Shown piece by piece: positions 55,294 to 64,000 of a DNA stretch of 64,000 bases. Position 1 is the stretch's first letter. Each line of letters opens with the position of its first letter. The DNA comes from Pseudoduganella buxea (GTDB lineage: Bacteria > Pseudomonadota > Gammaproteobacteria > Burkholderiales > Burkholderiaceae_D): contig NZ_WNKZ01000004.1 in assembly GCF_009720835.1 (NCBI RefSeq), positions 62,001 through 126,000 of the forward strand, read 5' to 3'. Made by a program: the position numbers and the translations under genes. The notes under the pieces were generated by a model, which did not search any database, had not been told where the DNA came from, and worked only from the letters and a program-made list of their open reading frames with translations.

Positions 55294-56858
55294 TCCTGAA
55301 ATTCCTCCGTCTGCTGAAGATCCTGCGCGTACTTGTTAAATATGGCCTGGATGAAATCGCCATTTCCGGTTTTCAGAAGCCGGGCATCAACCGCTTCCTC
55401 GATACGGCCATCTTCTGGCGCGACCTGTCCAGCCCCCGCGGCATCCGCCTGCGCATGGCGCTGGAAGAGCTGGGCCCCATTTTCGTCAAGCTGGGCCAGG
55501 TGCTGTCCACCCGCAGCGACCTGATCCCGGCCGATATCGTCATCGAGCTGTCCAAGCTGCAGGACCGCGTGCCGCCATTCGACTCCGACCTGGCCGTGGC
55601 CCAGATCGAACGGTCGCTGGGCGCCCACCCGGACCAGCTGTTCGCCCGCTTCGAGCGCGTGCCCGTGGCCTCGGCCTCGATTGCGCAGGTGCACTTCGCC
55701 GCGCTGCCAGACGGCACCCAGGTGGCCGTCAAGGTGCTGCGCCCCGGCATGAAGAAGCTGATCGACGAGGACGTGGCGCTGATGAACCTGGCCGCCGACT
55801 GGATCAACCGCCTGTGGCGCGACAGCAAGCGCCTGAAGATGAAGGAAGTCGTCTACGAATTCGACAAATACCTGCATGACGAGCTGGACCTGATGCGCGA
55901 GGCGGCCAATGCGGCCCAGCTGCGCCGCAACTTCGCCGATTCGAACCTGCTGATGGTGCCGGAGATGTACTGGGATTATTGTTCCAGCGACGTCATCACG
56001 ATGGAGCGCATGCACGGCATCCCCGTGTCGCACATCGACCGGCTGGTGGAAGCGGGTGTCGACATGAAGAAGCTGGGCAGCGACGGCGTCGAGATCTTCT
56101 TCACGCAGGTGTTCCGCGACGGCTTCTTCCATGCCGACATGCATCCCGGGAACATCCTCGTGTCCATCGACCCTGCCACGTTCGGCCGCTATATCGCGCT
56201 GGACTTCGGCATCGTCGGCACCCTGAACGACTACGACAAGGATTACCTGTCGCAGAACTTCCTGGCCTTCTTCCGGCGCGACTACAAGCGCGTGGCCGAG
56301 GCCCATATCGAATCGGGCTGGGCGCCGAAGAATACCCGCGTCGACGAACTGGAAGCGGCCGTGCGGGCCTGCTGCGAACCCATCTTCGACCGGCCGTTGA
56401 AGGATATTTCCTTCGGTCAGATCCTGCTGCGCCTGTTCCAGACGTCGCGCCGCTTCAATGTGGAAGTGCAGCCCCAGCTGGTGCTGTTGCAGAAGACCCT
56501 GCTCAATATCGAAGGCATGGGCCGCGTGCTCGATCCGGAGCTGGATTTGTGGAAGACGGCCAAGCCCCACCTGGAGCGGTGGGTGTCCGAGCAGGTCGGC
56601 TGGCGCGGGCTGGTCGAGCGCCTGAAGGCCGAGGCGCCGCGCTACTCGCATATCCTGCCGACCCTGCCGCGCCTGGCGCAGCAGGCCCTGATCGCCATCA
56701 GCGACCGCGACCCCCATGCCAACGACCTGCTGCGCGAGCTGGCCGAAGAACAGCGCCGCACCAATCGTCTGCTCAGTTTCCTTGTTTTCTTTGTCGGTGC
56801 CTTAGTCGCCGGCGCGGTGGGCTTCCAGGCCTGGCTGCGCTGGCAGGGAGCGATATGA
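55290..56858 (+). CDS. ubiB: Ubiquinone biosynthesis regulatory ATPase/kinase-like protein UbiB
   Basis: UbiB belongs to the ADCK/atypical kinase family required for ubiquinone synthesis. The 522-aa product starts with a basic amphipathic helix, then the KxGQ signature ([14 protein letters not shown] near 68). The kinase-like domain shows the Ala-rich [15 protein letters not shown] and [13 protein letters not shown] and IALDFGIVG. Two C-terminal hydrophobic segments ([18 protein letters not shown]) anchor it in the membrane. It overlaps both neighbours by four bases. Confidence 0.97.
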   Translation: MILKFLRLLKILRVLVKYGLDEIAISGFQKPGINRFLDTAIFWRDLSSPRGIRLRMALEELGPIFVKLGQVLSTRSDLIPADIVIELSKLQDRVPPFDSDLAVAQIERSLGAHPDQLFARFERVPVASASIAQVHFAALPDGTQVAVKVLRPGMKKLIDEDVALMNLAADWINRLWRDSKRLKMKEVVYEFDKYLHDELDLMREAANAAQLRRNFADSNLLMVPEMYWDYCSSDVITMERMHGIPVSHIDRLVEAGVDMKKLGSDGVEIFFTQVFRDGFFHADMHPGNILVSIDPATFGRYIALDFGIVGTLNDYDKDYLSQNFLAFFRRDYKRVAEAHIESGWAPKNTRVDELEAAVRACCEPIFDRPLKDISFGQILLRLFQTSRRFNVEVQPQLVLLQKTLLNIEGMGRVLDPELDLWKTAKPHLERWVSEQVGWRGLVERLKAEAPRYSHILPTLPRLAQQALIAISDRDPHANDLLRELAEEQRRTNRLLSFLVFFVGALVAGAVGFQAWLRWQGAI

Positions 56859-57481
56859 TGGCCGAACCTACTTTCGACAGCCGCGATCCGCAGCAGGCGG
56901 CGTTCTGGGATGAGCGCTTCACCCAGCAATTCATGCCCTGGGACCGGGGCGGTATTCCGGAACGCCTGCGCCGGCTCGTGGCCGACCACGACGCCGCCGC
57001 CGACGCCTCCGTGGTGGCGCCCGTGGCCCTGATTCCCGGCTGCGGCTCGGCCTATGAACTCGATCTGATGTGCGAGGCCGGCTGGGATGCCACGGCCATC
57101 GACTTTTCGCCTGTCGCCGTCGAGCGGGCGCGCAAGATCGTCAAGCGCTGGCCGGAGCGGATCGTCGAGGCCGATTTCTTCACGTACCAGCCGCCCCGGC
57201 CCCTGACCGTCATCTACGAACGGGCCTTCCTGTGCGCCTTGCCGCCCCCGATGTGGCCGCAGGTGGCCCAGCGCTACGCCGAGCTGCTGCCGTCCGGCGG
57301 CCTGCTGGCCGGCTACTTCTTCCTGGGCAGCACGCTCAAGGGGCCGCCGTTCGCCATCGACCGTGCCCAGCTGGATGCACTGCTGGCACCGTACTTCACG
57401 CTCGAGGCGGACGAGCCCGTCAAGGACTCCTTGCCCGTATTCGAGGGCAGGGAGCGTTGGCTGGAGTGGCGCCGCCGTTGA
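56855..57481 (+). CDS. TPMT-family SAM-dependent methyltransferase
   Basis: The 208-aa protein matches thiopurine/thiol methyltransferases: [20 protein letters not shown], the SAM motif [20 protein letters not shown], then [15 protein letters not shown] and [20 protein letters not shown]. In other bacteria such enzymes methylate small thiols, selenium or tellurium compounds. ATG overlaps the ubiB TGA, so it is translated with the ubiquinone genes, but a link with ubiquinone is not shown. Two adjacent ATG codons (56855 and 56858) are both possible starts. Confidence 0.88.
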   Translation: MMAEPTFDSRDPQQAAFWDERFTQQFMPWDRGGIPERLRRLVADHDAAADASVVAPVALIPGCGSAYELDLMCEAGWDATAIDFSPVAVERARKIVKRWPERIVEADFFTYQPPRPLTVIYERAFLCALPPPMWPQVAQRYAELLPSGGLLAGYFFLGSTLKGPPFAIDRAQLDALLAPYFTLEADEPVKDSLPVFEGRERWLEWRRR

Positions 57482-57560
57482 GGCAGCCTTGGCAAACTGT
57501 CGGCCTCCCGCAAAAAGGCTTTATAATTCAGGGTTTTTGATGATTTTTGCGGAGTAACTG

Positions 57561-57878
57561 ATGCCAATCTACGCTTATCGCTGCGAGGAATGCGGCTTTG
57601 CCAAGGACGTACTGCAGAAGATGTCCGATCCGCAGCTGACCGAATGCCCTTCCTGCGGCAAGTCGACCTTCAAGAAGCAGTTGACGGCGGCCGGCTTCCA
57701 GCTCAAGGGCACGGGCTGGTATGTCACCGATTTCCGTGGCGGCAATGCGCCAGCCACCGGCGTGTCCGGCGGGGCCGCCAAGGCCGAAGCGCCGGCGGCG
57801 ACGGGCGGCGATAGTGCCCCGGCCGCGAGCCCGGCGCCGGCGACGACGGCGCCAAGCGGCGGCGGCGAAACGAAGTAA
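57561..57878 (+). CDS. FmdB-family zinc-ribbon protein
   Basis: A 105-aa protein beginning MPIYAYRCEECGF, with the zinc-ribbon cysteine pairs CEEC and CPSC. Residues 55-105 are alanine/proline/glycine-rich and presumably disordered. FmdB-type proteins are associated with regulation or translation in various bacteria; their exact function is unclear. It precedes a DUF502 protein and aspS, a common arrangement in Betaproteobacteria. The ribosome binding site GCGGAG is nearby. Confidence 0.9.
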   Translation: MPIYAYRCEECGFAKDVLQKMSDPQLTECPSCGKSTFKKQLTAAGFQLKGTGWYVTDFRGGNAPATGVSGGAAKAEAPAATGGDSAPAASPAPATTAPSGGGETK

Positions 57879-57891
57879 TCACCCATCCCTG

Positions 57892-58488
57892 ATGAAAACA
57901 ATCCGTAAATGCTTTATCACCGGGCTCCTGATCCTGGTGCCCCTGGCCATCACGGCCTGGGTGCTGAACATTATCATCAGCACCATGGACCAGTCGCTGC
58001 TGTTCGTGCCGGAGCGGTGGCAGCCGCATAACCTGACCGGTTTCGACATCCCCGGCCTGGGCACCATCCTGACCGTGCTGTTCGTGTTCCTGGTGGGCGC
58101 GCTGGCCAATAACCTGATCGGCAACTACATCGTGCGGCTGTGGGAAAAGCTGCTGCACCGCATTCCCGTCGTCAGCTCGCTGTATGGCAGCGTCAAGCAG
58201 GTGTCGGACACGCTGTTCTCGTCGTCCGGCAACGCCTTCCGCAAGGCCGTGCTGATTCCGTACCCGCATGCCGATTCATACACCATTGCCTTCCTGACCG
58301 GAACGCCCGGTGGCGACGTCAAAAACCACCTGGTGGGAGACTATGTCAGCGTGTACGTGCCGACGACGCCGAACCCGACGTCGGGCTTCTTCCTGATGAT
58401 GGCGCGCGAGAAGGTGGTGGAGCTCGACATGAGCGTGGATGCCGCCCTGAAGTACATTGTGTCGATGGGCGTCGTGGCGCCCGAATGA
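57892..58488 (+). CDS. DUF502 membrane protein
   Basis: The 198-aa protein has two membrane segments (FITGLLILVPLAITAWVLNI, and ILTVLFVFLVGALANNLI) and the conserved soluble tail with RIPVVSSLYGSVKQVSDTLF, PHADSYTIAFLTG and VYVPTTPNPTSGFFLMM. This is the DUF502 (COG2928) pattern. The function is unknown; some members are tied to membrane stress. The start MKTIRKCF is fourteen bases after the FmdB stop and it is 56 bases before aspS. Confidence 0.9.
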   Translation: MKTIRKCFITGLLILVPLAITAWVLNIIISTMDQSLLFVPERWQPHNLTGFDIPGLGTILTVLFVFLVGALANNLIGNYIVRLWEKLLHRIPVVSSLYGSVKQVSDTLFSSSGNAFRKAVLIPYPHADSYTIAFLTGTPGGDVKNHLVGDYVSVYVPTTPNPTSGFFLMMAREKVVELDMSVDAALKYIVSMGVVAPE

Positions 58489-58544
58489 ATTCGCCGATTT
58501 GATTCCATGAATCTGCCAAACTTAACCTGAACTGAGAAATAACC

Positions 58545-60350
58545 ATGTCAATGCGTACTCATTACTGCGGCCTCGTCACTGAAGAACTGCTGGGCCAAAC
58601 CGTCAGCCTGTGCGGCTGGGTACACCGTCGCCGCGACCACGGCGGCGTCATCTTCATCGACCTGCGCGACCGCGAAGGCCTGGTGCAGATCGTCTGCAAT
58701 CCCGAGCAGGCCGACGTGTTCAAGGCGGCCGAAGCCGTACGTAACGAGTTCTGCCTGCGCATCACGGGCACCGTCAAGGACCGCCTGGCCGGTACCGTCA
58801 ACGCCAACCTGAAGTCGGGCAAGATCGAAGTGATCTGCTCGCAGCTGGAAGTGCTGAACCCGTCCGTGGCCGTGCCGTTCCAGCTGGACGACGACAACCT
58901 GTCCGAAACCACCCGCCTGACGCACCGCGTGCTGGACCTGCGCCGTCCGCAGATGCAGAACAACCTGCGCCTGCGCTACAAGGTGACGATGGAAGTGCGC
59001 AAGTACCTGGACAACCTGGGCTTCATCGATATCGAAACCCCGACCCTGACCAAGTCCACGCCCGAAGGCGCACGCGACTACCTGGTGCCGTCGCGCGTCA
59101 ACGCCGGCCAGTTCTTCGCGTTGCCGCAGTCGCCCCAGCTGTTCAAGCAGCTGCTGATGGTGGCCAACTTCGACCGTTACTACCAGATCACGAAGTGCTT
59201 CCGCGACGAAGACCTGCGCGCCGACCGCCAGCCTGAATTCACCCAGATCGACTGCGAAACCTCGTTCCTGAACGAACAGGAAATCCGCGACCTGTTCGAG
59301 GACATGATCCGCAAGGTCTTCACGAACACGCTGGGCATCGACCTGCCGAACCCGTTCCCGGTGATGAACTTCTCGGAAGCGATGGGCCTGTACGGTTCGG
59401 ACAAACCCGATATGAGGGTAAAGCTCCAGTTCACGGAACTGACGGACGTGATGAAGTCGGTCGACTTCAAGGTCTTCGCCGCCGCCGCCAACCTGCCGAA
59501 CGGCCGCGTGGTGGGCATGCGCGTGCCGAAGGGCGCCGAAATGCCCCGTTCGGAAATCGACGCGTACACCCAGTTCGTCGCCATCTACGGCGCCAAGGGC
59601 CTGGCCTACATCAAGGTCAACGAGAAAGCCAAGGGCCGTGACGGCCTGCAGTCGCCGATCGTCAAGAACATCAACGACGATGCCCTGGCCCAGATCCTGG
59701 AACTGACGGGCGCGCAGGACGGCGACCTGATCTTCTTCGGCGCCGACAAGGCCAAGGTCGTCAACGACGCCATCGGCGCGCTGCGCGTGAAGATCGGCCA
59801 CTCCGAGTTCGGCAAGAAGAACGGCCTGTTCGACGACGTGTGGGCACCGCTGTGGGTGATCGACTTCCCGATGTTCGAATACGACGAGGAAGACGACCGC
59901 TGGACGGCCACGCACCACCCGTTCACGGCCCCGAAAGACGGCCACGAAGACATGCTGGAAACCAATCCGGGCGCCTGCATCGCCAAGGCCTACGACATGG
60001 TGCTGAACGGCTGGGAACTGGGTGGCGGCTCGATCCGTATCCACAAGGAAGACGTGCAGTCGAAAGTGTTCCGCGCCCTGAAGATCGGTGCCGACGAAGC
60101 CCGCCTGAAGTTCGGCTTCCTGCTGGACGCGCTGCAATACGGCGCGCCACCGCACGGCGGCCTGGCCTTCGGCCTGGACCGTATCGTGACGCTGATGACG
60201 AAGTCGGACTCGATCCGCGACGTGATCGCCTTCCCGAAAACCCAGCGCGCCCAGGATCTGCTGACGCACGCCCCGTCGGAAGTGGACGAGAAGCAGCTGA
60301 AAGAGCTGCATATCCGCCTGCGCGCGGCCGAGCCGAAGGTGGCTGGGTAA
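58545..60350 (+). CDS. aspS: Aspartyl-tRNA synthetase
   Basis: AspS charges tRNA-Asp, and in bacteria without AsnRS also tRNA-Asn, with aspartate. The 601-aa bacterial form shows the N-terminal OB fold ([20 protein letters not shown]), class II motif 2 [16 protein letters not shown], the bacterial insertion domain (about 290-430) and motif 3 [13 protein letters not shown]. Start MSMRTHYCG; a second in-frame ATG two codons later is equally possible. It ends with its own terminator before a nested palindrome. Confidence 0.98.
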   Translation: MSMRTHYCGLVTEELLGQTVSLCGWVHRRRDHGGVIFIDLRDREGLVQIVCNPEQADVFKAAEAVRNEFCLRITGTVKDRLAGTVNANLKSGKIEVICSQLEVLNPSVAVPFQLDDDNLSETTRLTHRVLDLRRPQMQNNLRLRYKVTMEVRKYLDNLGFIDIETPTLTKSTPEGARDYLVPSRVNAGQFFALPQSPQLFKQLLMVANFDRYYQITKCFRDEDLRADRQPEFTQIDCETSFLNEQEIRDLFEDMIRKVFTNTLGIDLPNPFPVMNFSEAMGLYGSDKPDMRVKLQFTELTDVMKSVDFKVFAAAANLPNGRVVGMRVPKGAEMPRSEIDAYTQFVAIYGAKGLAYIKVNEKAKGRDGLQSPIVKNINDDALAQILELTGAQDGDLIFFGADKAKVVNDAIGALRVKIGHSEFGKKNGLFDDVWAPLWVIDFPMFEYDEEDDRWTATHHPFTAPKDGHEDMLETNPGACIAKAYDMVLNGWELGGGSIRIHKEDVQSKVFRALKIGADEARLKFGFLLDALQYGAPPHGGLAFGLDRIVTLMTKSDSIRDVIAFPKTQRAQDLLTHAPSEVDEKQLKELHIRLRAAEPKVAG

Positions 60351-60352
60351 GT

Positions 60353-60380
60353 AAAAAGGGCGCTGCGGCGCCCTTTTTTT
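60353..60380 (+). terminator. Rho-independent terminator after aspS
   Basis: GGGCGC, loop TGCG, GCGCCC and seven T residues directly after the aspS stop. Confidence 0.92.
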
Positions 60381-60388
60381 GGTTTTAT

Positions 60389-60557
60389 GGGGTCTGTCCC
60401 CGGTAAGTGAAGGCTTTCGTGCTCGCCAGCGGTGTATCGAGGGGACTGACCCCGGTTTTTCGCATGCACTTCGACAGCGCTGGCAGAAAACCGGGGTCAG
60501 TCCCCTTGCAAAGCCAACAGCGAGCGCAGGGGCAAGCACTTACCGGGGACAGACCCC
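60389..60557. repeat. Nested palindrome of GGGG-x5-CCCC units
   Basis: The outer arms (60389-60409 and 60537-60557) are a perfect 21-bp inverted repeat, GGGGTCTGTCCCCGGTAAGTG and its complement. The inner arms (60441-60459 and 60487-60505) are a second perfect 19-bp inverted repeat, GGGGACTGACCCCGGTTTT. The whole can fold into a large cruciform. It lies between aspS and nudB and is not a gene. Confidence 0.9.
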
Positions 60558-60613
60558 AGCGTCAACGGCAAGCGCATGAGCAAGCAAAGAATCGGCGTAC
60601 CGCTCCAACTAAC

Positions 60614-61084
60614 ATGCAAAAGCCCTACAAAATCCCCGAATCGGTCTTGGTCGTCATCCACACCAGCGACCTTGAAGTCCTGCTGATCGAACGCGCCGGC
60701 CATCCGGGCTTCTGGCAGTCCGTCACGGGTTCGCTCGACACACCCGACGAGCCCCTGCTGGCGACGGCCACGCGCGAGCTGTTCGAGGAAACCGGCATCG
60801 TCGCCGACGGCGAGCGGATCGTCCTGCGCGACTGGCAGCTGTCGAACGTCTACGAGATCTACCCGATCTGGCGGCACCGCTATGCGCCCGGCGTGACGCG
60901 CAACACGGAACACGTGTTCAGCGTGGAAGTGCCGCGCGACGTGCCGGTGCTGCTGTCGCCGCGCGAGCATACGGACCTGCTGTGGCTGCCCCACCTGGCG
61001 GCGGCCGACAAATGCTTCAGTGCCTCGAATGCCGAGGCCATCCTGCAATTGCCGCGCCAATTGGAAAAACTAGCAGGCGCGTGA
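60614..61084 (+). CDS. nudB: Dihydroneopterin triphosphate diphosphatase (Nudix)
   Basis: NudB removes pyrophosphate from dihydroneopterin triphosphate in folate synthesis. The start MQKPYKIPESVLVVIHTSDL gives 156 aa; an upstream frame runs through the palindrome and is rejected. The Nudix box is at 39-62 with the core RELFEETG and one extra residue between its Gly and first Glu. The family segment RHRYAPGVTRNTEHVF follows. It converges with the PEP-CTERM gene and their 3' ends overlap by fifteen bases. Confidence 0.93.
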   Translation: MQKPYKIPESVLVVIHTSDLEVLLIERAGHPGFWQSVTGSLDTPDEPLLATATRELFEETGIVADGERIVLRDWQLSNVYEIYPIWRHRYAPGVTRNTEHVFSVEVPRDVPVLLSPREHTDLLWLPHLAAADKCFSASNAEAILQLPRQLEKLAGA

Positions 61085-61741
61085 GCGGCGGCGTACCACC
61101 AGGAAGGCGGCGCCGGCGAGGCCGAACAGGGCCAGGCTGCCCGGCTCCGGCATGGCGGCACGGCCCATGGCGTTGCCATACAGCCGGAAGGCCATGTCGC
61201 CGGCCTTGCTGTCGCCCAGGAAGGCGCCCGTGCCGGTGAACTGGGCCATGCGGCCGTCGCCGCCCTCGGCGCCGCGCAGGGCCGCCTGGGCCAGCTCGGC
61301 CGTCTGTCCCGCCATGCCGACCCAGTACAGCACGTCGGCCGCCATCGTGAAGCCGGCGAAGTCCGCGTGCTTGCGCAGGTTGCCGCTGCTGGCGCCGTCG
61401 CCGTCGATGGCGGACAGGCTGCTGCCGAAGCGGCCCAGCAATTCGCCCGGGCGGCCGCCGTTGTCGGCCCAGATGGTGATGTCGACCAGGCTACCGAGGG
61501 TGCCGTAGCGCCCGCCGGAATAGATATCCATGCCGTCGACCAGGGTGGTCGTATCGAAGGAGACGGCCTCGGCGAAGTGCTGCGAGCCGGTCCGGTTCAT
61601 GTAAGCATTGTTGCTGACGGTGCCGCCCAGGGCCTGGGGGCTCCAGTCCACCAGGATGGGCGATGCCGCTGCGGACGACGCCAGGGCGCCGGCCGCAAGA
61701 ATGCCGGCGAGGACCCTCGCCAGGGTGTATCCGATTGCCAT
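61070..61741 (-). CDS. PEP-CTERM sorting domain protein
   Basis: The 223-aa protein has a signal peptide (1-26, LARVLAGILAAGALASSAAA) and ends in the PEP-CTERM motif MPEPGSLALFGLAGAAFLVV followed by a basic tail (RRRSRAC). In exopolysaccharide-associated bacteria this signal is processed by exosortase (EpsH/XrtA), not encoded here. The middle is a non-catalytic beta domain (ILVDWSPQALGGTVSNNAYM, DITIWADNGGRPGELLGRFG). It probably ends up on the surface or in the matrix. Its 3' end overlaps nudB. Confidence 0.92.
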   Translation of the reverse strand: MAIGYTLARVLAGILAAGALASSAAASPILVDWSPQALGGTVSNNAYMNRTGSQHFAEAVSFDTTTLVDGMDIYSGGRYGTLGSLVDITIWADNGGRPGELLGRFGSSLSAIDGDGASSGNLRKHADFAGFTMAADVLYWVGMAGQTAELAQAALRGAEGGDGRMAQFTGTGAFLGDSKAGDMAFRLYGNAMGRAAMPEPGSLALFGLAGAAFLVVRRRSRAC

Positions 61742-62003
61742 GATGAGCCTCCCCGCCCCGGTGTCGAACTGCTAGAGTCGATGTGCTTTTATCCACTCCA
61801 CTGTAGGCTTTTACTCAACCGTTGTCTTCACAACTGAACTGTGCGGAGCTCGACTGTTGGGTTTTTGCCGAAGCTGCTTCGCTCAAGTGCCTGGTGGCAA
61901 GCGGGGCCGGGCGCGCCGGCGAGAACGCCCAGTTCCGGGCAATCGTGTCCACCCCGCACGATTGCCCGAGAAGAAACATCATGGATGGGGCTAAAATCAT
62001 TCC

Positions 62004-62813
62004 ATGAAGATCAAAGTCGCTACCTACAACATCCACAAGGGTGTCTCCTACCGCAGTAAACCGCGCGTGGTGGCACTGAAACAGGCCATCGCGGCCTTCG
62101 ACGCCGACCTGATCTTCCTGCAGGAGGTGCAGGGGCAGCATGATCGCATCGCGGCCCGCTTCGGCGAGGAACACCACGGGCACCGGCACTGGCCGCAAGG
62201 CAGCCAGCACGAATTCTTCGCCGGCGAGTCGCACCAGTCCGCCTACGGCCTGAACGCACAATACGACCACGGCCACCATGGCAACGCGCTGCTGACGCGC
62301 TTTCCCATCGCCAAGTGGACCAATACGGACATCTCCGACCACGCCTACGAGGCACGGGGCATCCTGCACTCCATTGTCGAGACGCCCCAGGGCACAGTGC
62401 ACTGCTATGTTATCCACCTGGGCCTGTTCGAGAAGAGCCGGGTGCGCCAGGTCGAAGCGCTGATCGAGGCGGTAAAACTGTCGGCGCCGAACGGCGAGCC
62501 CGTCATCATCGCGGGCGACTTCAACGACTGGCGCAATACCCTGAGTGCCAAGCTGCGCAAGGCGCTGGGCGTGGTGGAAGTGTTCGACGAGGTGGGCAGC
62601 AAGTCCAGCCTGGGCGACCTGGTGCGGACCCTGGCGCGGCGGCAGGCAGCGGTCCGTCCGGCCCGCACTTTCCCCGCCGCCTTGCCATTCTTCCGGCTCG
62701 ATCGCATCTATGTGCGCGGCTTCAAGGTAGAATCGGCGGAAGTCCTGCATGGCCAGTTGTGGGCCAAGCTGTCGGACCACGCGCCGATTGTCGCCACCTT
62801 GAAGCTGGCCTGA
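62004..62813 (+). CDS. Endonuclease/exonuclease/phosphatase family protein
   Basis: The 269-aa EEP-fold protein begins MKIKVATYNIHKGVSYRS with the metal-binding Asn. Catalytic residues are visible in ADLIFLQEVQGQ, HGNALLTRF, IIAGDFNDWRN and the final LSDHAPIVATL. The pairing with clsB matches E. coli ybhP-clsB, so a phospholipid or other phosphodiester substrate is likely. Fifteen bases separate it from the clsB start. Confidence 0.93.
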   Translation: MKIKVATYNIHKGVSYRSKPRVVALKQAIAAFDADLIFLQEVQGQHDRIAARFGEEHHGHRHWPQGSQHEFFAGESHQSAYGLNAQYDHGHHGNALLTRFPIAKWTNTDISDHAYEARGILHSIVETPQGTVHCYVIHLGLFEKSRVRQVEALIEAVKLSAPNGEPVIIAGDFNDWRNTLSAKLRKALGVVEVFDEVGSKSSLGDLVRTLARRQAAVRPARTFPAALPFFRLDRIYVRGFKVESAEVLHGQLWAKLSDHAPIVATLKLA

Positions 62814-62828
62814 TGCCATCCATGTCCC

Positions 62829-63992
62829 ATGCGTCCCGTTGAGTTCATCGCCGATAACGAAGTCAAGCTCTTGCACTGCGGTAACGAATTCTTCCCTGCA
62901 CTGATGGCGGCCATCGACGCCGCCCAGGTGGAGGTGTACTTCGAGACCTATATCTTCGCGGACGACGACACCGGCCAGGCCGTGCTGGGGGCGCTGATGC
63001 GGGCGGCGCGGCGGGGCGTGGCGGTGCACATGATCAGCGACTGGTTCGGCACCGGCGCGGCGCGGGTCAAGCGCATGCATGCCGAGGCCATCGAGGCCGG
63101 CGTCGAGCACCGCATCTTCAATCCCTGGTTCCGGCGCGGCGTCACGCGCACGCACCGCAAGATCTGCGTGGTGGACCGGTGCATCGCCTTTGTCGGCGGC
63201 ATCAACATCAACGACGACATGTTCTGCGACTACGACCACAACATCAGCCTGTCCGCGCCGCGCTGGGATTTCGCCGTTGCCGTCGAGGGGCCGCTGGTGG
63301 CCGCGATCCACAAGGAAGCGGAAGCGCAGTGGATGCGCCTGGGCAAGATGACCCTGGCCAAGCGTATCGGCCTGTACAAGCAGTTGCGTCGGGCCAACAA
63401 GGTGGCGGCCGAGGCCACCGTGCAGGCCGGCTTCGTCGTGCGCGATAACCTGCGCAACCGCCAGACCATCCAGAAAGCCTACCTGAACGCACTGGGCCGG
63501 GCCCGCAAGAGCGTGCTGCTCGCCAACCCGTACTTCGCGCCGGGCCGCAAGTTCCGCCGCGCGCTGTCGCAGACGGCCCAGCGGGGCGTCGAAGTGGTGC
63601 TGCTGATCGGCGTGGGCGAGCACTGGCTGCAGGATGCCGTGGCCCATTCCTTCTACCCGAAGCTGCTTGCGTCCGGCGTCAGGGTAGTGGAATATCGCAA
63701 GACCCAGCTGCACGCCAAGGTGGCCGTCATCGACGATGAATGGGCCACCGTGGGGTCGTCCAATGTGGACGGGCTGAGCCTGTTTTTAAACCAGGAAGCG
63801 AACGTCGTCATCAAGGATGCCGCCTTCGCCAGGGACCTGCGCCGGCATATCGAGCAGGCCGTGGCCGATGGCGTGGAAATCCATCCGCACGAGTTCGAGC
63901 ACGTCGGCCGCTTCCGCCGCATCGGCTACGAGATCGCCTACGTGGTCTACAAGACGCTGATGCGCATTTTCGCAGTGGGGAAATACGCTTGA
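62829..63992 (+). CDS. clsB: Cardiolipin synthase B
   Basis: ClsB condenses phospholipids to cardiolipin at the inner membrane. The 387-aa phospholipase D-family protein carries two HKD motifs: HRKICVVD near 109 and HAKVAVID near 295, each followed by the glycine/serine-rich segment (FVGGININD and GSSNVDG). The N-terminus is soluble (FIADNEVKLLHCGNEFFPAL) and lacks the membrane segments of ClsA. It follows the EEP gene, as in E. coli. Its stop overlaps a possible next start. Confidence 0.93.
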   Translation: MRPVEFIADNEVKLLHCGNEFFPALMAAIDAAQVEVYFETYIFADDDTGQAVLGALMRAARRGVAVHMISDWFGTGAARVKRMHAEAIEAGVEHRIFNPWFRRGVTRTHRKICVVDRCIAFVGGININDDMFCDYDHNISLSAPRWDFAVAVEGPLVAAIHKEAEAQWMRLGKMTLAKRIGLYKQLRRANKVAAEATVQAGFVVRDNLRNRQTIQKAYLNALGRARKSVLLANPYFAPGRKFRRALSQTAQRGVEVVLLIGVGEHWLQDAVAHSFYPKLLASGVRVVEYRKTQLHAKVAVIDDEWATVGSSNVDGLSLFLNQEANVVIKDAAFARDLRRHIEQAVADGVEIHPHEFEHVGRFRRIGYEIAYVVYKTLMRIFAVGKYA

Positions 63993-64000
63993 TGGATCAT
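63992..64000 (+). CDS. Possible start of a further gene, cut by the window end
   Basis: ATG overlaps the clsB stop (TGATG) and continues GATCAT to the window end. In E. coli the third gene after clsB is ybhN, but three codons are too few to identify anything. Confidence 0.3.

Noticed and set aside
60407-60613. Upstream extension of NudB through the nested palindrome
   Set aside because: The extra residues are translated palindrome; NudB homology begins at 60614.
1-64000. Prophage, transposon, integron or toxin-antitoxin module
   Set aside because: No integrase, transposase, structural phage gene or paired toxin/antitoxin frames were found; the repeats are non-coding palindromes.

Overview
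The window is a high-GC, densely coded piece of a betaproteobacterial chromosome, most likely Oxalobacteraceae of the Massilia/Duganella/Pseudoduganella type. The evidence is the gene order (lolB-ispE-tRNA-Gln-prs-rplY-pth-ychF; kdsD-kdsC-lptC-lptA-lptB-rpoN-hpf; ptsN-hprK and rapZ; ubiE-ubiJ-ubiB), a PEP-CTERM protein, YeeE/YedE halves, and frequent GGGGTCTGTCCCC-type intergenic palindromes. No phage, plasmid, insertion sequence, CRISPR array or rRNA operon was found, and no organism name can be proved from the sequence alone.

Layout. 1-10.6 kb: a TPR protein, then lipoprotein localisation (lolB), isoprenoid synthesis (ispE), tRNA-Gln(UUG), PRPP synthase, ribosomal protein bL25, a split YeeE/YedE-type transporter, peptidyl-tRNA hydrolase, an overlapping HD-GYP/histidine kinase pair, and ychF. 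10.7-16.4 kb: one very large RTX-repeat protein with an AT-rich leader. 16.4-26.4 kb: a glycosyltransferase with a SnoaL-like partner, a NYN/LOTUS-type putative RNA-acting protein with an RGG-like tail, a MOSC protein, a diguanylate cyclase, a three-gene haem peroxidase module (catalase-like, 202-aa conserved protein, DyP peroxidase), and a DUF4892/OmpA protein.

26.5-34.3 kb: a YnfA-like protein with an internal deletion, a KefB-type antiporter, and the divergent LPS operon kdsD-kdsC-lptCAB leading into rpoN and hpf. 34.3-43.3 kb: a repeat island, an acyl-CoA hydrolase and amidohydrolase, then rapZ, an antiporter, a desaturase, hprK and ptsN. Here rapZ, hprK and ptsN lie on the strand opposite to hpf, which suggests a local inversion. 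43.5-53 kb: queF, ilvA, a YqaA-type membrane protein, a 1337-aa FAD/Fe-S dehydrogenase, HIT and DUF971 proteins, and the remnant of a flavin monooxygenase between palindromic repeats. 52.7-64 kb: ubiquinone genes (ubiE, a Tim44-like gene, ubiJ, ubiB), a TPMT-type methyltransferase, FmdB, a DUF502 protein, aspS, a nested palindrome, nudB, a PEP-CTERM protein, and an EEP-phosphatase/clsB pair.

Most of the window is housekeeping. No complete undescribed system is proven. The best candidates for a second look are the NYN-LOTUS-RGG protein, the DyP/202-aa/catalase-like module, the RTX protein built from roughly 820-bp super-repeats, the shortened YnfA, and several families of hairpin-forming intergenic repeats.
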